A DNA stretch of 64,000 bases from Catalimonadaceae bacterium JC749 (GCA_021730635.1 JAJNNC010000004.1:62001-126000), one strand, 5' to 3'; numbered from the stretch's first letter, positions 54,935-64,000 are shown. Notes: generated from the sequence alone by a model not told the origin. Translations and numbers: made by a program.

Positions 54935-55597
54935 TCAGTAGACAATCTCTTTTTCAAAATTTTCCTGTTTCTGCTGGTATAGTTTCCAGAATTGCTGTGC
55001 AATGGCTGGTGGATTGTACTTTTCTGCCTCGGGTTGTATCATACCACAGATAGTAACTGTCGCCACGTGTATATTCTTAGCCTTCAGCTCCTGGTGCAGG
55101 GCATAGGCAGCATTTCGTAAACCGGATTTGCCTATTCCCAGTGAACCATAACGCCAGTCAGGCTCCAGCGATACACCCCTTCCGGTAAAAAAAATTTTTC
55201 CCTCTTTTTTTTGTTCCATGCCAGGTAAAATTTCCTGTACGGCTATCAAGGCACCCACTACATTCACCTGAAAGTCGTATGTCATCTGGGCTGTGTTTTC
55301 TTGCAACAGATAGCTCTTCCGGCTCGAGGAAGCGTTATAAATCAGTACATCAGTATTGCCCAAAGAATCCTTGATGTAGCCAAACACCTTTCTGTAGCTG
55401 ACTTCATCAGTGACATCCGCCGTAAAATAATAGGACTCAATATTTTCTTTTTCTAGTTTTTTCTGCATTTTATGCAGTGCCTCCGTATTCCGGGCAATCA
55501 TCGCTATGGTAAAACCTTTCTTTCCGAAATAACGAGACAGTGCCAATCCCAACTGATCGCCTACCCCGACAATGGTCATTAATTGATTCTCTGCCAT
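54935..55597 (-). CDS. Short-chain dehydrogenase/reductase-like protein, catalytic Tyr altered
   Basis: A 220-residue SDR-fold protein. The nucleotide motif GVGDQLGLAL (~11-20), the Asp after strand 3 (FTADVTD) and IYNASSSRK (the NAG-region) are present. The expected YxxxK active-site motif reads LGIGK (around residue 155), so the catalytic Tyr is replaced by Leu while Lys is kept. It may bind a nucleotide without reducing a carbonyl, or use a different residue. It follows the PhyH gene by 30 bp on the same strand. Confidence 0.8.
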   Translation of the reverse strand: MAENQLMTIVGVGDQLGLALSRYFGKKGFTIAMIARNTEALHKMQKKLEKENIESYYFTADVTDEVSYRKVFGYIKDSLGNTDVLIYNASSSRKSYLLQENTAQMTYDFQVNVVGALIAVQEILPGMEQKKEGKIFFTGRGVSLEPDWRYGSLGIGKSGLRNAAYALHQELKAKNIHVATVTICGMIQPEAEKYNPPAIAQQFWKLYQQKQENFEKEIVY

Positions 55598-55627
55598 AAA
55601 TAAGTGAATAGAATATACGCCTGTTGT

Positions 55628-56533
55628 TCAGGTTGTTTGATAGGTTTGAGGATTAAAAAGCAGTGGGAAAAATTTGCCTTCCATGGGATGATCTTTCGGA
55701 ATGGCCGGGACGCCTTCCAGCAGAATATCATTAGAGTTGGATTGCACACCGTCTGCAAAAGCATTGAGGACGAAAGCACGCCTGGGTCGTGAAGTCCGGT
55801 TTTCGTAAGAACCATGCAACGTCAAAGGATGATGAAATGCACTGTAGCCTTTTTTCAGTTCTATAGGAACGGGTTTGAACTGTGCTTTCTGTGTTTCTGT
55901 CAGATACCGGTTAATGCCATTCATATCACCGGCAAGTTCTGGTTTGTCCAGCAGACCCCACCGATGACTACCCGGTACATAGTATAAACAGCCATTTTGT
56001 TGATCCGCGTCATCCAGTCCGGTCCAGCAAGTGAGATGGGCCATAGGGGTGGTACGTGTCCAGTAAGAATAATCCTGATGCCAGGCCACGACACCGCCAT
56101 GTTGAGCGGGTTTGCAAAATAATTGATCATGCCAGAAACGGACTGCCCGGTTTCCCAACAACTGGCTGGCTGCCATCACAAAAGCTGGATTCCACAGCAC
56201 ATCGTGAAACCCCGGAGAAATTCGCCAGGCACCCAGCGCATGAAAAAGGACCTGGTTAGGATCTGAGGATTCGTTGCTATGAAACTCATAGAAGTAATGG
56301 TGACCCGGATGTTCAGGTTCCATCAGAGAGCTTAGCTCATTTTTAAGTACTTCGATCTGATCTTCATCAAGCATTTTAACATTGGCCAGGTATCCGTTTT
56401 CCTGAAAAAACTGAAGCTGTTCTTCAGTCAGCTTGTAAGGCTCCCATTCTTCGGCTGTTTGTGGCCAGCGGAAAAGATCGCTGATAAGGTGATGGATGTC
56501 AGCGAGATCTTGAGCAGTGGCAGGATGTATCAT
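55628..56533 (-). CDS. Phytanoyl-CoA dioxygenase (PhyH) family protein
   Basis: A 301-residue 2-oxoglutarate/Fe(II)-dependent dioxygenase of the PhyH family. The N-terminal metal pair is His-x-Asp in VVAWHQDYSYW, and the second half carries FHHPLTLHGSYENRTSRPRRAFVL with the distal His and Arg. NGCLYYVPGSHRWG is a typical family stretch. PhyH proteins hydroxylate phytanoyl-CoA, mitomycin-type or other small substrates; the bacterial substrate is not predictable here. It sits between an exported esterase and an SDR, as part of one minus-strand transcript. Confidence 0.9.
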   Translation of the reverse strand: MIHPATAQDLADIHHLISDLFRWPQTAEEWEPYKLTEEQLQFFQENGYLANVKMLDEDQIEVLKNELSSLMEPEHPGHHYFYEFHSNESSDPNQVLFHALGAWRISPGFHDVLWNPAFVMAASQLLGNRAVRFWHDQLFCKPAQHGGVVAWHQDYSYWTRTTPMAHLTCWTGLDDADQQNGCLYYVPGSHRWGLLDKPELAGDMNGINRYLTETQKAQFKPVPIELKKGYSAFHHPLTLHGSYENRTSRPRRAFVLNAFADGVQSNSNDILLEGVPAIPKDHPMEGKFFPLLFNPQTYQTT

Positions 56534-56593
56534 AGTGTGTTATTTGTTTATCATTATATCAATCTTGAAAGACAATGCCTTTTAGGGTATGGG

Positions 56594-57469
56594 TTATTCA
56601 ATAGGTCGTTGATTTCCCTGTAAACTATCAACTTCTTCTTCCAAGGGATAGTTTTGCGCAAAGAATTCATGAAAAAATAAAAACTGGTAGAGAACGGCAT
56701 TTTGCCAATATTCCCAATTATGGCCCCCGGGCCGTTCAATATAGTCGTGAGGAATCTCCTTTTCAACCAAAACCTGGTGCAACCTGCGATTCACTTCAAG
56801 GAAAAAATCCTCAGTGCCGCAATCAATAATGAGGGGCAATCCACCTGCAGGAATGCTGTCTACCAGATTGACCACCGAGAGTGAGTCCCATCGCAGCGGA
56901 TTTTCTTCATATTTCCCCAGTTTCAGGTAAATTTCCCAACGATGGATATCATAGGTGAGGTTGACCCCGCCACTCATGCTACCACCAGCACCGAAGATAT
57001 CCTGATGCCGGATCGACAAAAACAATCCGCCGTGCCCTCCCATACTCAAACCGGTAATGGCCCGCCCCCTGGGGGATTGAATAGTACGATAGCGTGCGTC
57101 TACATACTCCACCAATTCTTCTGCTACATGGGTCTCATACTGGCTGCCAGGGTCCAGGGGGCTGTCCAGATACCAGCTATTATAACCTCCGTCTGGGCAG
57201 ACGACAATAACCTGGTACTGGTCTGCCAGACCCAACACCTGAGGCGCTTTGGAAGTCCAGTCGGTATAGTTACCACTATGGCCATGCAACAGATAAATGA
57301 CCGGATACAACTGCTGGTTGCTTCCGTAATCTTCAGGAAGAATAACCAAAGCCGGGATATCCTGATTCATAGCCGGGCTGTGAACCAGTAAGGTATCCAG
57401 CGTGGCACTGTACGACCGGAAAGGGAGCCAAAAGAAAACCAAACCGATCCAAACTAAGACTTTTATCAT
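56594..57469 (-). CDS. Exported esterase (esterase D/ antigen 85-like alpha/beta hydrolase)
   Basis: A 291-residue protein with a signal peptide (~1-21, FRSYSA) and an alpha/beta-hydrolase domain of the esterase D type. The nucleophile elbow is GLSMGGHGG (Ser ~145), the acid lies in IIDCGTEDFFLE and the catalytic His in ERPGGHNWEYWQNAV, so the triad is complete. VIYLLHGHSGNYTDWTSKAPQ is the usual oxyanion region. Such exported enzymes often deacetylate or deacylate carbohydrates (feruloyl or acetyl esterases). It is 60 bp upstream of PhyH, in the same direction. Confidence 0.9.
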   Translation of the reverse strand: MIKVLVWIGLVFFWLPFRSYSATLDTLLVHSPAMNQDIPALVILPEDYGSNQQLYPVIYLLHGHSGNYTDWTSKAPQVLGLADQYQVIVVCPDGGYNSWYLDSPLDPGSQYETHVAEELVEYVDARYRTIQSPRGRAITGLSMGGHGGLFLSIRHQDIFGAGGSMSGGVNLTYDIHRWEIYLKLGKYEENPLRWDSLSVVNLVDSIPAGGLPLIIDCGTEDFFLEVNRRLHQVLVEKEIPHDYIERPGGHNWEYWQNAVLYQFLFFHEFFAQNYPLEEEVDSLQGNQRPIE

Positions 57470-57743
57470 GGTGTAGGTCTGTCAAGAAATAAAGGACAAC
57501 ATCCAGTGACTTCTCCCTTAAGTATCACAAACGGCTTCATGGTTTGTCTTCCATCATGCCTAAAGCAATACTTCAGGAAGGATTGTGTGGTTGTCTGATG
57601 CTACAGAAAGGTCAAAAAATAGTAAACAAGTTTGTAATTACCAACATAAGGTTTTTTTGTTATCACAGGCTTACAAAGTTTCTTTCTTCCACCAAAGATA
57701 GAGATGGGTTGCCTGTAACTTCAATATCCAAAAAGGAGCGTTG

Positions 57744-58700
57744 TTAATCACCTGCATCTTCCATAGAAAGCACAAGCTTGCCCGCCACATGTTCGCTTTC
57801 AAGGTGCTGATGAGCCCTGGGTATTTCCTCCGGCCTGTATATGTTCTCAATCACGGGCTTTAGCTGGTTTTCTTCGGCGTAATTGGCCAGCAAAGCTAGA
57901 TCTTCTCCCTTAGGGCTGACTGAAACCAATCTGGCTTTCTTCTTGGTGAATATGGATAATCCTATCTGAAAAAAGATTTCAGGAGAAACACCGGTGGTGA
58001 CAAACCTGCCATGTTCGTGCAGAATGGATTTACACTCTGGGTAAGAACTTTTACCTACTGCATCAAATACGATATCATATTGGGCAGATAGCTGGGTGAA
58101 ATCCTGCCTATGATAATCAATCACGGCATCTGCTCCTAAATTTCTGACCATTTCTACATGTTCGGTTCCACAAACCCCTACCACAGAAGCACCTCTGGCA
58201 AGAGCAATTTGAATGGCCAGGTGGCCTACACCTCCGGAAGCTCCATTGATCAGCACCTGTTGATTTCTTTCTGTCAGATGACCTTTGTCTCGTAAAGCCT
58301 GTAAAGCGGTGAGGCCCGCCAGTGGAAGGGCCGCTGCTTCTTCAAATGAAAGATTTATAGGTTTGATTGCTACGTTTTCTTCACTAACGGCTACATACCC
58401 TCCATATCCCCCCATCTCTGTAGTAGAAAGCATCGCAAATACTTCATCACCAGCCTTGAATTTGCGCACTTTTGCACCTACTCCCACTATCTCACCGGCA
58501 ATATCATAACCCAATACTTTGGGAAAGTGTATGGGTAGCACCTTTTTCAGGTCACCTCTCCGGATTTTGTAGTCCACAGGATTAAGGCTGGCTGCTCTGA
58601 CTTTTACCAAAACTTCGTCATCTTCTACCAATGGGGTACTGATCCTTCTGGTCTGTAAAACTTCCGGCGATCCATATTGATCAATCACAATAGCATTCAT
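57744..58700 (-). CDS. NADP-dependent quinone-oxidoreductase-like MDR enzyme
   Basis: A 318-residue medium-chain dehydrogenase/reductase of the zinc-free quinone oxidoreductase branch. It starts MNAIVIDQYGSPEVLQTR, has the GroES-like domain (~25-125; DEVLVKVRAASLNPVDYKIRRGD) and the Rossmann motif GASGGVGHLAIQIALARGASVVGV (~153-175). It lacks the cysteine lobe that binds structural zinc. Likely reactions are reduction of quinones or alpha,beta-enals. It is followed by 274 bp without a gene and stands alone. Confidence 0.9.
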   Translation of the reverse strand: MNAIVIDQYGSPEVLQTRRISTPLVEDDEVLVKVRAASLNPVDYKIRRGDLKKVLPIHFPKVLGYDIAGEIVGVGAKVRKFKAGDEVFAMLSTTEMGGYGGYVAVSEENVAIKPINLSFEEAAALPLAGLTALQALRDKGHLTERNQQVLINGASGGVGHLAIQIALARGASVVGVCGTEHVEMVRNLGADAVIDYHRQDFTQLSAQYDIVFDAVGKSSYPECKSILHEHGRFVTTGVSPEIFFQIGLSIFTKKKARLVSVSPKGEDLALLANYAEENQLKPVIENIYRPEEIPRAHQHLESEHVAGKLVLSMEDAGD

Positions 58701-58840
58701 ACAGTGAGGTTAGTCGTTCAATAAAAAGACTAATTTTTAGCCTTACTGTTTAATTAAAAAATGATATTACCTGGGAAAAGGTGGGTGAGGTTCTTATGGT
58801 AAATATCAATACTTAGGGGTATGGTTTGAAAGGAGGTGGA

Positions 58841-59248
58841 TTACAACTGGTTAAGAATCTGTCTTAATTTTTCTTCTGTTAAGGGCTTACTCACGTAGCC
58901 GTCGATGCCGTATGACTGGGCTCTTTGAATATCCTTTTGATTGTCAGAGGAAGTGACCACGATAATATGCACACGGCGTTTAGTAAATGGTGCTTTTTCC
59001 ATTTCATCCAGAAACTCAAAACCATCCATGCCGGGCATGTTCAAATCCAGAAATATTAAATCCGGGCAGGCGTGAGGTTGTGTGGTCACTTTTTGACAGT
59101 TTTCTTCTAACAGAGATAAGGCCTCCTGACCGTTGTAGGCAATAAAAATATTCTCAAAACCATTTAATTCCTGAAGAAGCATCTGATGAAGATAATTCGC
59201 TACTTCATCATCATCTACCAACAATATATTTTTGATTTTATGACTCAT
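58841..59248 (-). CDS. Stand-alone response regulator receiver (CheY-like)
   Basis: A 135-residue receiver domain. The acid pocket is VDDDE (11-15), the phosphorylated Asp is Asp68 in IFLDLNMPGMDG, the switch Thr/Ser is in VTSS (98-101) and Lys121 is in YVSKPLTEEKL. There is no output domain, so it works as a phosphorelay or docking module. No histidine kinase adjoins. It matches the small receivers found beside hybrid kinases in Bacteroidota. The spacer upstream (59249-60093) is unusually long. Confidence 0.93.
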   Translation of the reverse strand: MSHKIKNILLVDDDEVANYLHQMLLQELNGFENIFIAYNGQEALSLLEENCQKVTTQPHACPDLIFLDLNMPGMDGFEFLDEMEKAPFTKRRVHIIVVTSSDNQKDIQRAQSYGIDGYVSKPLTEEKLRQILNQL

Positions 59249-60093
59249 TGCTATAGCATTCAGATAAAAAGTTGAAGTACGTCAATACTGAATTTTGCTG
59301 AACAGGTCTTCCCGCTTCATCAGGCTCATAGTTTTTCAGCGTCCCCCTGGTATATACTGCCTTGGAATAAGTAAAAAGCACCCTTCGAAAGGGAAACTTG
59401 CATGGGATCATCTCTACATTGGCAACATAAACAAACGGTTCGCTACCCCAGCCTCTGCAAGAAGTATCATAATTTTCCTGGCCAAAAGTCGAAGCGAGAT
59501 ATCTGTAGTGAATTTGATGTTTCCTACCTTGAGCTCCTCTCACCTTGCACAATGGAAAAAAAAGGCAGCTGTTTTCTAATAATTTGAAAAAAATGAAAAA
59601 ATCGGGAATCACCGTATTGCTATTTAAACAAAAAAATAATGATCAGGGTAGTATAAAAATTAAATGATTATTTGAAAAATATAATATCTTCCCTGGCTTT
59701 CGCTAAAAATTATTATAAAAATAAAGGATTTTTACTCAAATAAAGATTAAATACCCATAAAATTTTTATGGATATCAACAAATACTCCACTTTTTTTGAT
59801 AATTAGCGGATAGAATGCCGGAGTTCGTTGGTCAGCTACCCAAATTTTCGTATCATTCAGGTAATTCATAGTGCTTTTTACCTAAAATTGTTGTCCATTC
59901 CCTCCCTTTTCATTGGAAAAGGAGGTAGCCATGTCATTCATAAAATTTATGCCAGGTGAATCTAAAATGAGCTGATCTGTCGGGGGTGACCCTGCTATAA
60001 AAAATTACATTTTGAAAACCAATTATTGTTCGAAAAATGCAAATTCTGAAAATTAAGCCGGGAAATATCTCCGGCAGCCTAACAAACTAATAT
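59249..60093. other. 845-bp spacer with no confident gene, possible relic
   Basis: This is the largest gap in the window. The part nearest the response regulator (to ~59590) can be read on the minus strand as a 124-codon frame whose segment GWGSEPFVYVANVEMIPC...YTRGTLKNYEP faintly resembles a LytTR DNA-binding domain, but no full domain is seen. The rest to 60093 is very AT-rich. The weak hairpin GCCGG...CCGGC (60057-60075) precedes the aldolase start. Confidence 0.35.
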
Positions 60094-60732
60094 ATGACCA
60101 GAACGGAAATAGTAAATCTTGTCTTAAAAGAAAAAATTGTAGCCATCCTACGATTGGATGATGAAAAAAGTGTATTGCCCGTAGTGAACGCTTTGGCAGA
60201 AGGAGGCGTAAAAGTGTTGGAAATTACCATGGGCACGCCAGGGGGACTAAAATGGATCAAATCACTAACGACTGACAGAACAGATCTGTTGGTAGGGGTG
60301 GGCACTGTTTTAGACGAGGCCACCGCCCGGTTGGCGATACTGGCAGGCGCAGCTTTTATTGTAACCCCTGTCTTTAAAACCGAAATTATTCACATGGCTC
60401 ATCGATACAATGTACCCGTATTCATGGGAGCTTTTTCTCCTACCGAAATCCTGGAATGTTTTGAGGCCGGTGTGGATATTGTCAAAGTCTTTCCGGCAGA
60501 AGTACTGGGGATGGCCTATATCAAAGCGATCAAAGCGCCTATGCCTCAACTGCAACTCATGCCTACCGGTGGCGTGACCGTGGAGAATGCAGCTGACTGG
60601 ATGAAAGCAGGTGCCAGTGCTTTAGGCGTGGGGGGTGGCTTGGTCAACAGAAAGCTGATACAGCAACAAAATTTTGAACAGATCAAGGAAAATGCTCGTC
60701 AGATGGTTGCCAATATCAGTAACCTATATTGA
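60094..60732 (+). CDS. eda: 2-dehydro-3-deoxyphosphogluconate / 4-hydroxy-2-oxoglutarate aldolase
   Basis: A 212-residue class I aldolase of the Entner-Doudoroff KDPG type: it cleaves 2-keto-3-deoxy-6-phosphogluconate to pyruvate and glyceraldehyde-3-phosphate. The Schiff-base Lys131 is in DIVKVFPAE, and the general-base Glu43 in VLEITMGTP; ARLAILAGAAFIVTP and LMPTGGVTVENAADWMKAG are the usual phosphate-binding loops. No KDPG synthesis gene adjoins, so related uronate degradation is possible. Its last 17 bp overlap the convergent AstE/AspA-like gene. Confidence 0.93.
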   Translation: MTRTEIVNLVLKEKIVAILRLDDEKSVLPVVNALAEGGVKVLEITMGTPGGLKWIKSLTTDRTDLLVGVGTVLDEATARLAILAGAAFIVTPVFKTEIIHMAHRYNVPVFMGAFSPTEILECFEAGVDIVKVFPAEVLGMAYIKAIKAPMPQLQLMPTGGVTVENAADWMKAGASALGVGGGLVNRKLIQQQNFEQIKENARQMVANISNLY

Positions 60733-61660
60733 ACAAAGCTTCCCCCTGATTGACCAGTGGGTGATAGTTAATGCAGATGATATAGCCACTGGAGGGCGAT
60801 TTAACCTTCTTCTCAAATTCCCCATAGGGGTCTGTGATGATGCCCAATACCGTTCCTTTTTCCACATAGGTTCCATTTTGGGCGGTCGGTCGAAACATGC
60901 CGGAGAGGGTAGCTCTAACCCAGCTTGTTTTTCTTAACATCACCGGGGGATTTTCAGCAGGCGGACTATCGTTGCGTAACCCCAGGTGGTGTAATACGCG
61001 TAAGGCTCCTTTCACCCCTTCCTGAATGGCGAATTCATCCAGACGCAATGATTCGCCCCCTTCGTATAGGAGAACTGATTTTCCGATTGTTTTGGCATTT
61101 TTTCTCAATGATTTATCGAGATATTTAGAAGCCACAACGAAAGGAGGATTGAAAATCTCTGCCAGTTCCACACTTTCCGCATCTTCAAACACACAACGTA
61201 CCTGGGGAAAGTTGGCTCGGCTGGCTCCTCCCGTATGAAAATCTAGGGCATAATCTACGTGTTGTACTATCTGATGGAGCAGGGTCCAGGCAATGCGGCT
61301 GGCCAAAGAGCCCTGCGGAGAGCCCGGAAACACCCGGTTCAGGTCCCTGCCGTCAGGTACCTCTCTCGACTGGCTGATAAACCCGAAAATGTTCATAATG
61401 GGGATGCAAACAATGGCACCCGCCGTCGGTTTGTGATACCCTGCCCGGATAATACGGCGCAGAATTTCCACGCCATTGACCTCATCACCATGTAAACCTG
61501 CCAGCAACAGTAAGAAGGGCCCTTCCTTCTTGGCACGATTGATAAATACCGGGATCTCTACATGCGTACGGGTCGGAAGTTTGGCAATATCCATGTAAAG
61601 CTGTGCCGAACCACCAGGTTCAATTTCTTGTCCTAATATGGTGAGTGGGCGTATAGTCAA
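60716..61660 (-). CDS. Succinylglutamate desuccinylase/aspartoacylase family zinc hydrolase
   Basis: A 314-residue zinc carboxypeptidase-fold hydrolase of the AstE/AspA family. The zinc ligands are His and Glu in [13 protein letters not shown] (~54-66) and His in ALDFHTGG (~139-146); a catalytic Glu is in [13 protein letters not shown]. The start is TTG at 61660 ([16 protein letters not shown]), which keeps the conserved N-terminus and overlaps the rimK stop (TTGA). It is co-transcribed with RimK. A natural hypothesis is that it removes or trims the Glu added by RimK, but classical substrates are N-acyl amino acids, so this is inference. Confidence 0.88.
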   Translation of the reverse strand: MTIRPLTILGQEIEPGGSAQLYMDIAKLPTRTHVEIPVFINRAKKEGPFLLLLAGLHGDEVNGVEILRRIIRAGYHKPTAGAIVCIPIMNIFGFISQSREVPDGRDLNRVFPGSPQGSLASRIAWTLLHQIVQHVDYALDFHTGGASRANFPQVRCVFEDAESVELAEIFNPPFVVASKYLDKSLRKNAKTIGKSVLLYEGGESLRLDEFAIQEGVKGALRVLHHLGLRNDSPPAENPPVMLRKTSWVRATLSGMFRPTAQNGTYVEKGTVLGIITDPYGEFEKKVKSPSSGYIICINYHPLVNQGEALFNIGY

Positions 61661-62538
61661 TCTACTTCGGCGTTTCGCTCAATATGTTTGATAATAGCGC
61701 CGGCAATATCTTTTCCAGTGGCTTTTTCTATACCTTCCAGTCCGGGAGAAGAATTTACCTCCAGGATAAGCGGGCCCCGGTCTGATTGTAACAAATCTAC
61801 GCCAGCGACGCTCAGGTTCATCGCTTTGGCAGCCCGGATGGCTGCATTTTCTTCTATATCGGATAGTTCAATGACCTGGGCGGTACCCCCCCGGTGTAAA
61901 TTCGAACGAAACTCGCCTTCTTTGGCCTGCCTTTTCATGGCACCTACCACCGTATCGCCTACCACCAGTACCCGTATGTCAGCACCTTTGGCTTCTTTGA
62001 TAAACTCCTGCACAATGACCCTGGCCTTTAGTCCGTTGAAAGCTTCTATAACCGATTCGGCAGCCTTGCGGGTTTCTGCCAGCACAACCCCCAGGCCTTG
62101 CGTTCCTTCCAGCAGTTTGATCACGCAAGGAGCGCCACCTACGGCATCAATGATTTGTTTAACATCACTGGAGTAGTTGGTAAAGACAGTTTTGGGTAAT
62201 CCCAAACCAGCCCGGGATAAAATTTGCAGGCTTCTCAGTTTATCTCGGGAACGTACCAATGCGATGGATTCTACCGTAGAAAACACTTTCATCATTTCAA
62301 ACTGACGAACAACAGCCGTGCCATAAAAGGTTACCGAAGCACCAATTCTTGGAATGATAGCATCTACATCCTTGATATATTCTCCTTTATAAAAAACGGT
62401 AGGTTTCCTTTTCTCTATCTCGATATTGCATTTCAGATGGTCAACAATTCGTACCTGATGACCACGTTTTTTCCCGGCCTCCACCAGGCGTTGTGTAGAA
62501 TATAAGTTAGGGTTTCTGGATAAAACAACAAGTTTCAT
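61657..62538 (-). CDS. rimK: RimK-type ATP-grasp alpha-L-glutamate ligase
   Basis: A 293-residue ATP-grasp enzyme of the RimK family, which adds glutamate residues to the C-terminus of ribosomal protein S6 or related acceptors. It starts [27 protein letters not shown], and the ATP-grasp domain shows [17 protein letters not shown] (phosphate loop) and the metal region [26 protein letters not shown] with the Mg-binding Glu and Asn. The length fits E. coli RimK closely. The stop overlaps the start of the AstE/AspA-like gene by 3 bp. Such rimK-AstE/AspA neighbours are also found in other Gram-negatives, which supports a joint role. Confidence 0.92.
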   Translation of the reverse strand: MKLVVLSRNPNLYSTQRLVEAGKKRGHQVRIVDHLKCNIEIEKRKPTVFYKGEYIKDVDAIIPRIGASVTFYGTAVVRQFEMMKVFSTVESIALVRSRDKLRSLQILSRAGLGLPKTVFTNYSSDVKQIIDAVGGAPCVIKLLEGTQGLGVVLAETRKAAESVIEAFNGLKARVIVQEFIKEAKGADIRVLVVGDTVVGAMKRQAKEGEFRSNLHRGGTAQVIELSDIEENAAIRAAKAMNLSVAGVDLLQSDRGPLILEVNSSPGLEGIEKATGKDIAGAIIKHIERNAEVD

Positions 62539-62660
62539 ATTAAAAAAATAATTTTTGGGTTGTTTCTAATAGGTTAGGGTACTTCAGAATGTGTTGTCTC
62601 ACTTATCTATGATAAGACGATTTGCTTTTAATTTTATTCGCAAAGTATGTAAAATTAAAT

Positions 62661-64000
62661 TTAAAACTCACCATTGGCTGCATATTCTTCCAGTTGCCAC
62701 TGCATTTTCATAATTCTGTCTTCCACGGTTTCTGAGCTCAATTTCTCCCGGAGCCGGTCCACCATCATGGGAAAAGCAAAAGGGGTTGGTTTGGGCGGAT
62801 TTCGGATCAGAATTTCCTGATGCTGAATATCTTCCAATAGACGCTGCAAGGTGGAGGAGGCAACCTGTTGGTAAAGGGCTTCATCCAATGCCTGATGCAA
62901 TAAGAGATTATCCGGGTCATACTCCTGAAAGACTTCATATAAAATCTGGGCGGAAGCCTGCAAATGTTTGTTACCAATATTTTTCCCTGGATACCCCTGG
63001 AATATTAAACCGGCAATAGCAGCAATTTCCCGAAACTTCCGTTTGGCCATCTCTGTGCTGTTCACACTTTGTAACACATCCTCGACAAGCTGATCGGTAG
63101 AAAATAAATCCAGTTCTAAGGCTTCTTCCAGCGGGATTTCCTGATCGGAAAGCAGCTCAAACCCATAGTCGTTCATGGCCATAGAAAAACTGATAGGCTG
63201 AATCCGGCTGATGCGCCAGGCAACCAATGCCGACAGCAGTTCGTGCATATTACGCCCGGCCAGGGGGTACATAAACAGATGATAGCCTTCAGAAGATCGT
63301 AACTTTTCAATGAGAAAATGTCGGGAGTCGGGTAGGGCAGACCACTCCTGCTGAAGCTGCAACAGAGGGGCCACGGCTTTCATTTCTTTTTCATCGTATT
63401 CTCCCCTGGAAAATTGCTGTAATTTGTAACGGATCATGGCGGCCAACGGCCTGGATAGAGGCAGGCGCCCTCCCGACCAGCGGGGAATGATTCCGTTTTT
63501 GCCTCGGGCACGGGTGACCAGCACGGTCATATCTTTGATTCTTTCCAGCTTCAGGTTTCTGCCGGCAAACCAGAAATTGTCCCCTTTGTGAAGCCGGGCA
63601 ATAAAACTTTCTTCTACTGTGCCAATATAGCCTCCACTGACAAACTTGACCTGCAAGACCGGATCACTGACAATCGTACCCATAGACAGGCGATGCCGCA
63701 TGGCGGTCCTGCGGTCTGTGACCTTAAAAACACCCTCTTCCTGTATCACTTTGGAAAATTCGTCATACTGACCCAGGCTGGCCCCACCGGTAGTGATGAA
63801 CTGTAAAGCCCACTGCCATTCTTGCTGACTGAGCTGTCGGAATGCAAAGGTGGAAGTGACCTCCTGAAAAGCATCCTTTTCCCGGAAGCCTTCGCCCACT
63901 GCCAGGGTGACCAGAAACTGCACCAACACATCCAACGAATTCTCCAGAGGAGTTCTGGATTCAAAAATTTTCTGCCGAATGGCTTCCTGTATGGCAGCCG
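62661..64000 (-). CDS. Ligase-associated DEXH-box helicase (Lhr-like), C-terminal part (5' end outside window)
   Basis: The last ~446 residues of a large helicase. The fragment opens IRQKIFESRTPLENSLDVLVQFLVTLAVGEGF (frame continues through the window edge, so ATG 63935 is not the start), and continues through FWFAGRNLKLERIKDMTVLVTRARGK, RWSGGRLPLSRPLA and EGYHLFMYPLAGRNMHELLSALVAWR. This is the winged-helix and Lhr-core C-terminal region of the ligase-associated DNA-damage-response DEXH helicase, normally encoded with an ATP-dependent ligase, an exonuclease of the metallo-beta-lactamase type and a phosphoesterase. The motor motifs and any such partners lie beyond 64000. Confidence 0.85.
   Translation of the reverse strand, partial: AAIQEAIRQKIFESRTPLENSLDVLVQFLVTLAVGEGFREKDAFQEVTSTFAFRQLSQQEWQWALQFITTGGASLGQYDEFSKVIQEEGVFKVTDRRTAMRHRLSMGTIVSDPVLQVKFVSGGYIGTVEESFIARLHKGDNFWFAGRNLKLERIKDMTVLVTRARGKNGIIPRWSGGRLPLSRPLAAMIRYKLQQFSRGEYDEKEMKAVAPLLQLQQEWSALPDSRHFLIEKLRSSEGYHLFMYPLAGRNMHELLSALVAWRISRIQPISFSMAMNDYGFELLSDQEIPLEEALELDLFSTDQLVEDVLQSVNSTEMAKRKFREIAAIAGLIFQGYPGKNIGNKHLQASAQILYEVFQEYDPDNLLLHQALDEALYQQVASSTLQRLLEDIQHQEILIRNPPKPTPFAFPMMVDRLREKLSSETVEDRIMKMQWQLEEYAANGEF

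Overview
The window reads as a chromosomal segment of a Bacteroidota bacterium, most likely a Cytophagales relative; this placement is inferred from gene content. Supporting signs are a type IX secretion C-terminal domain on a very large subtilase, a TonB-dependent receptor paired with a DUF4249 lipoprotein, OmpA proteins with carboxypeptidase-regulatory-like domains, a glycine-rich RRM protein, a PyrR-PyrB pair, many lipoproteins and almost no Shine-Dalgarno sequences. I see no rRNA, tRNA, CRISPR array, IS element or prophage.

Layout. 1-9.9 kb: truncated HtrA protease, CrtI-like oxidoreductase, 2OG-Fe(II) oxygenase, OmpH chaperone, NupG-like transporter, orphan RND adaptor, sirtuin, GH20-like hydrolase and YebC; two spacers carry short AT-rich repeats. 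9.9-15.3 kb: ABM monooxygenase/HxlR divergent pair with a palindromic operator, OsmC, and a two-gene heterodimeric ABC exporter preceded by a 35-codon leader ORF and a terminator/antiterminator. 15.6-20.7 kb: a lipoprotein made of two gamma-carbonic-anhydrase-like halves, two further lipoproteins, a helical unknown and a Uma2 nuclease. 20.9-25.8 kb: FtsX-type permease whose 3' end recurs behind a PIN toxin-antitoxin pair, then pyrB-pyrR. 26-36.8 kb: secreted unknown, GT9 glycosyltransferase, glutamate dehydrogenase, T9SS subtilase, M28 peptidase. 36.8-45.3 kb: TPR lipoprotein, two OmpA proteins, and an exported TPR-CHAT protein. 45.3-54 kb: aminotransferase, M42 peptidase, PAP2 phosphatase, unknown lipoprotein, DUF4249/TonB receptor pair. 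54-64 kb: RRM protein, esterase-PhyH-SDR cluster, quinone reductase-like enzyme, response regulator, KDPG aldolase, RimK with an AstE/AspA-like partner, and a truncated ligase-associated helicase.

Two observations stand out. (1) The ABC exporter leader (about 15131-15296, minus strand) has the 1:2, 2:3, 3:4 pairing layout of ribosome-mediated attenuation, comparable in logic to the BmrB leader of Bacillus BmrCD. (2) The lipoprotein at 15648-17108 aligns twice to the gamma-carbonic anhydrase Cam, and its two halves keep complementary subsets of the metal-binding histidines, matching the split that is shared between neighbouring subunits in Cam. A third, smaller case is a toxin-antitoxin pair bracketed by 169-bp, 96% identical copies of a permease gene end.
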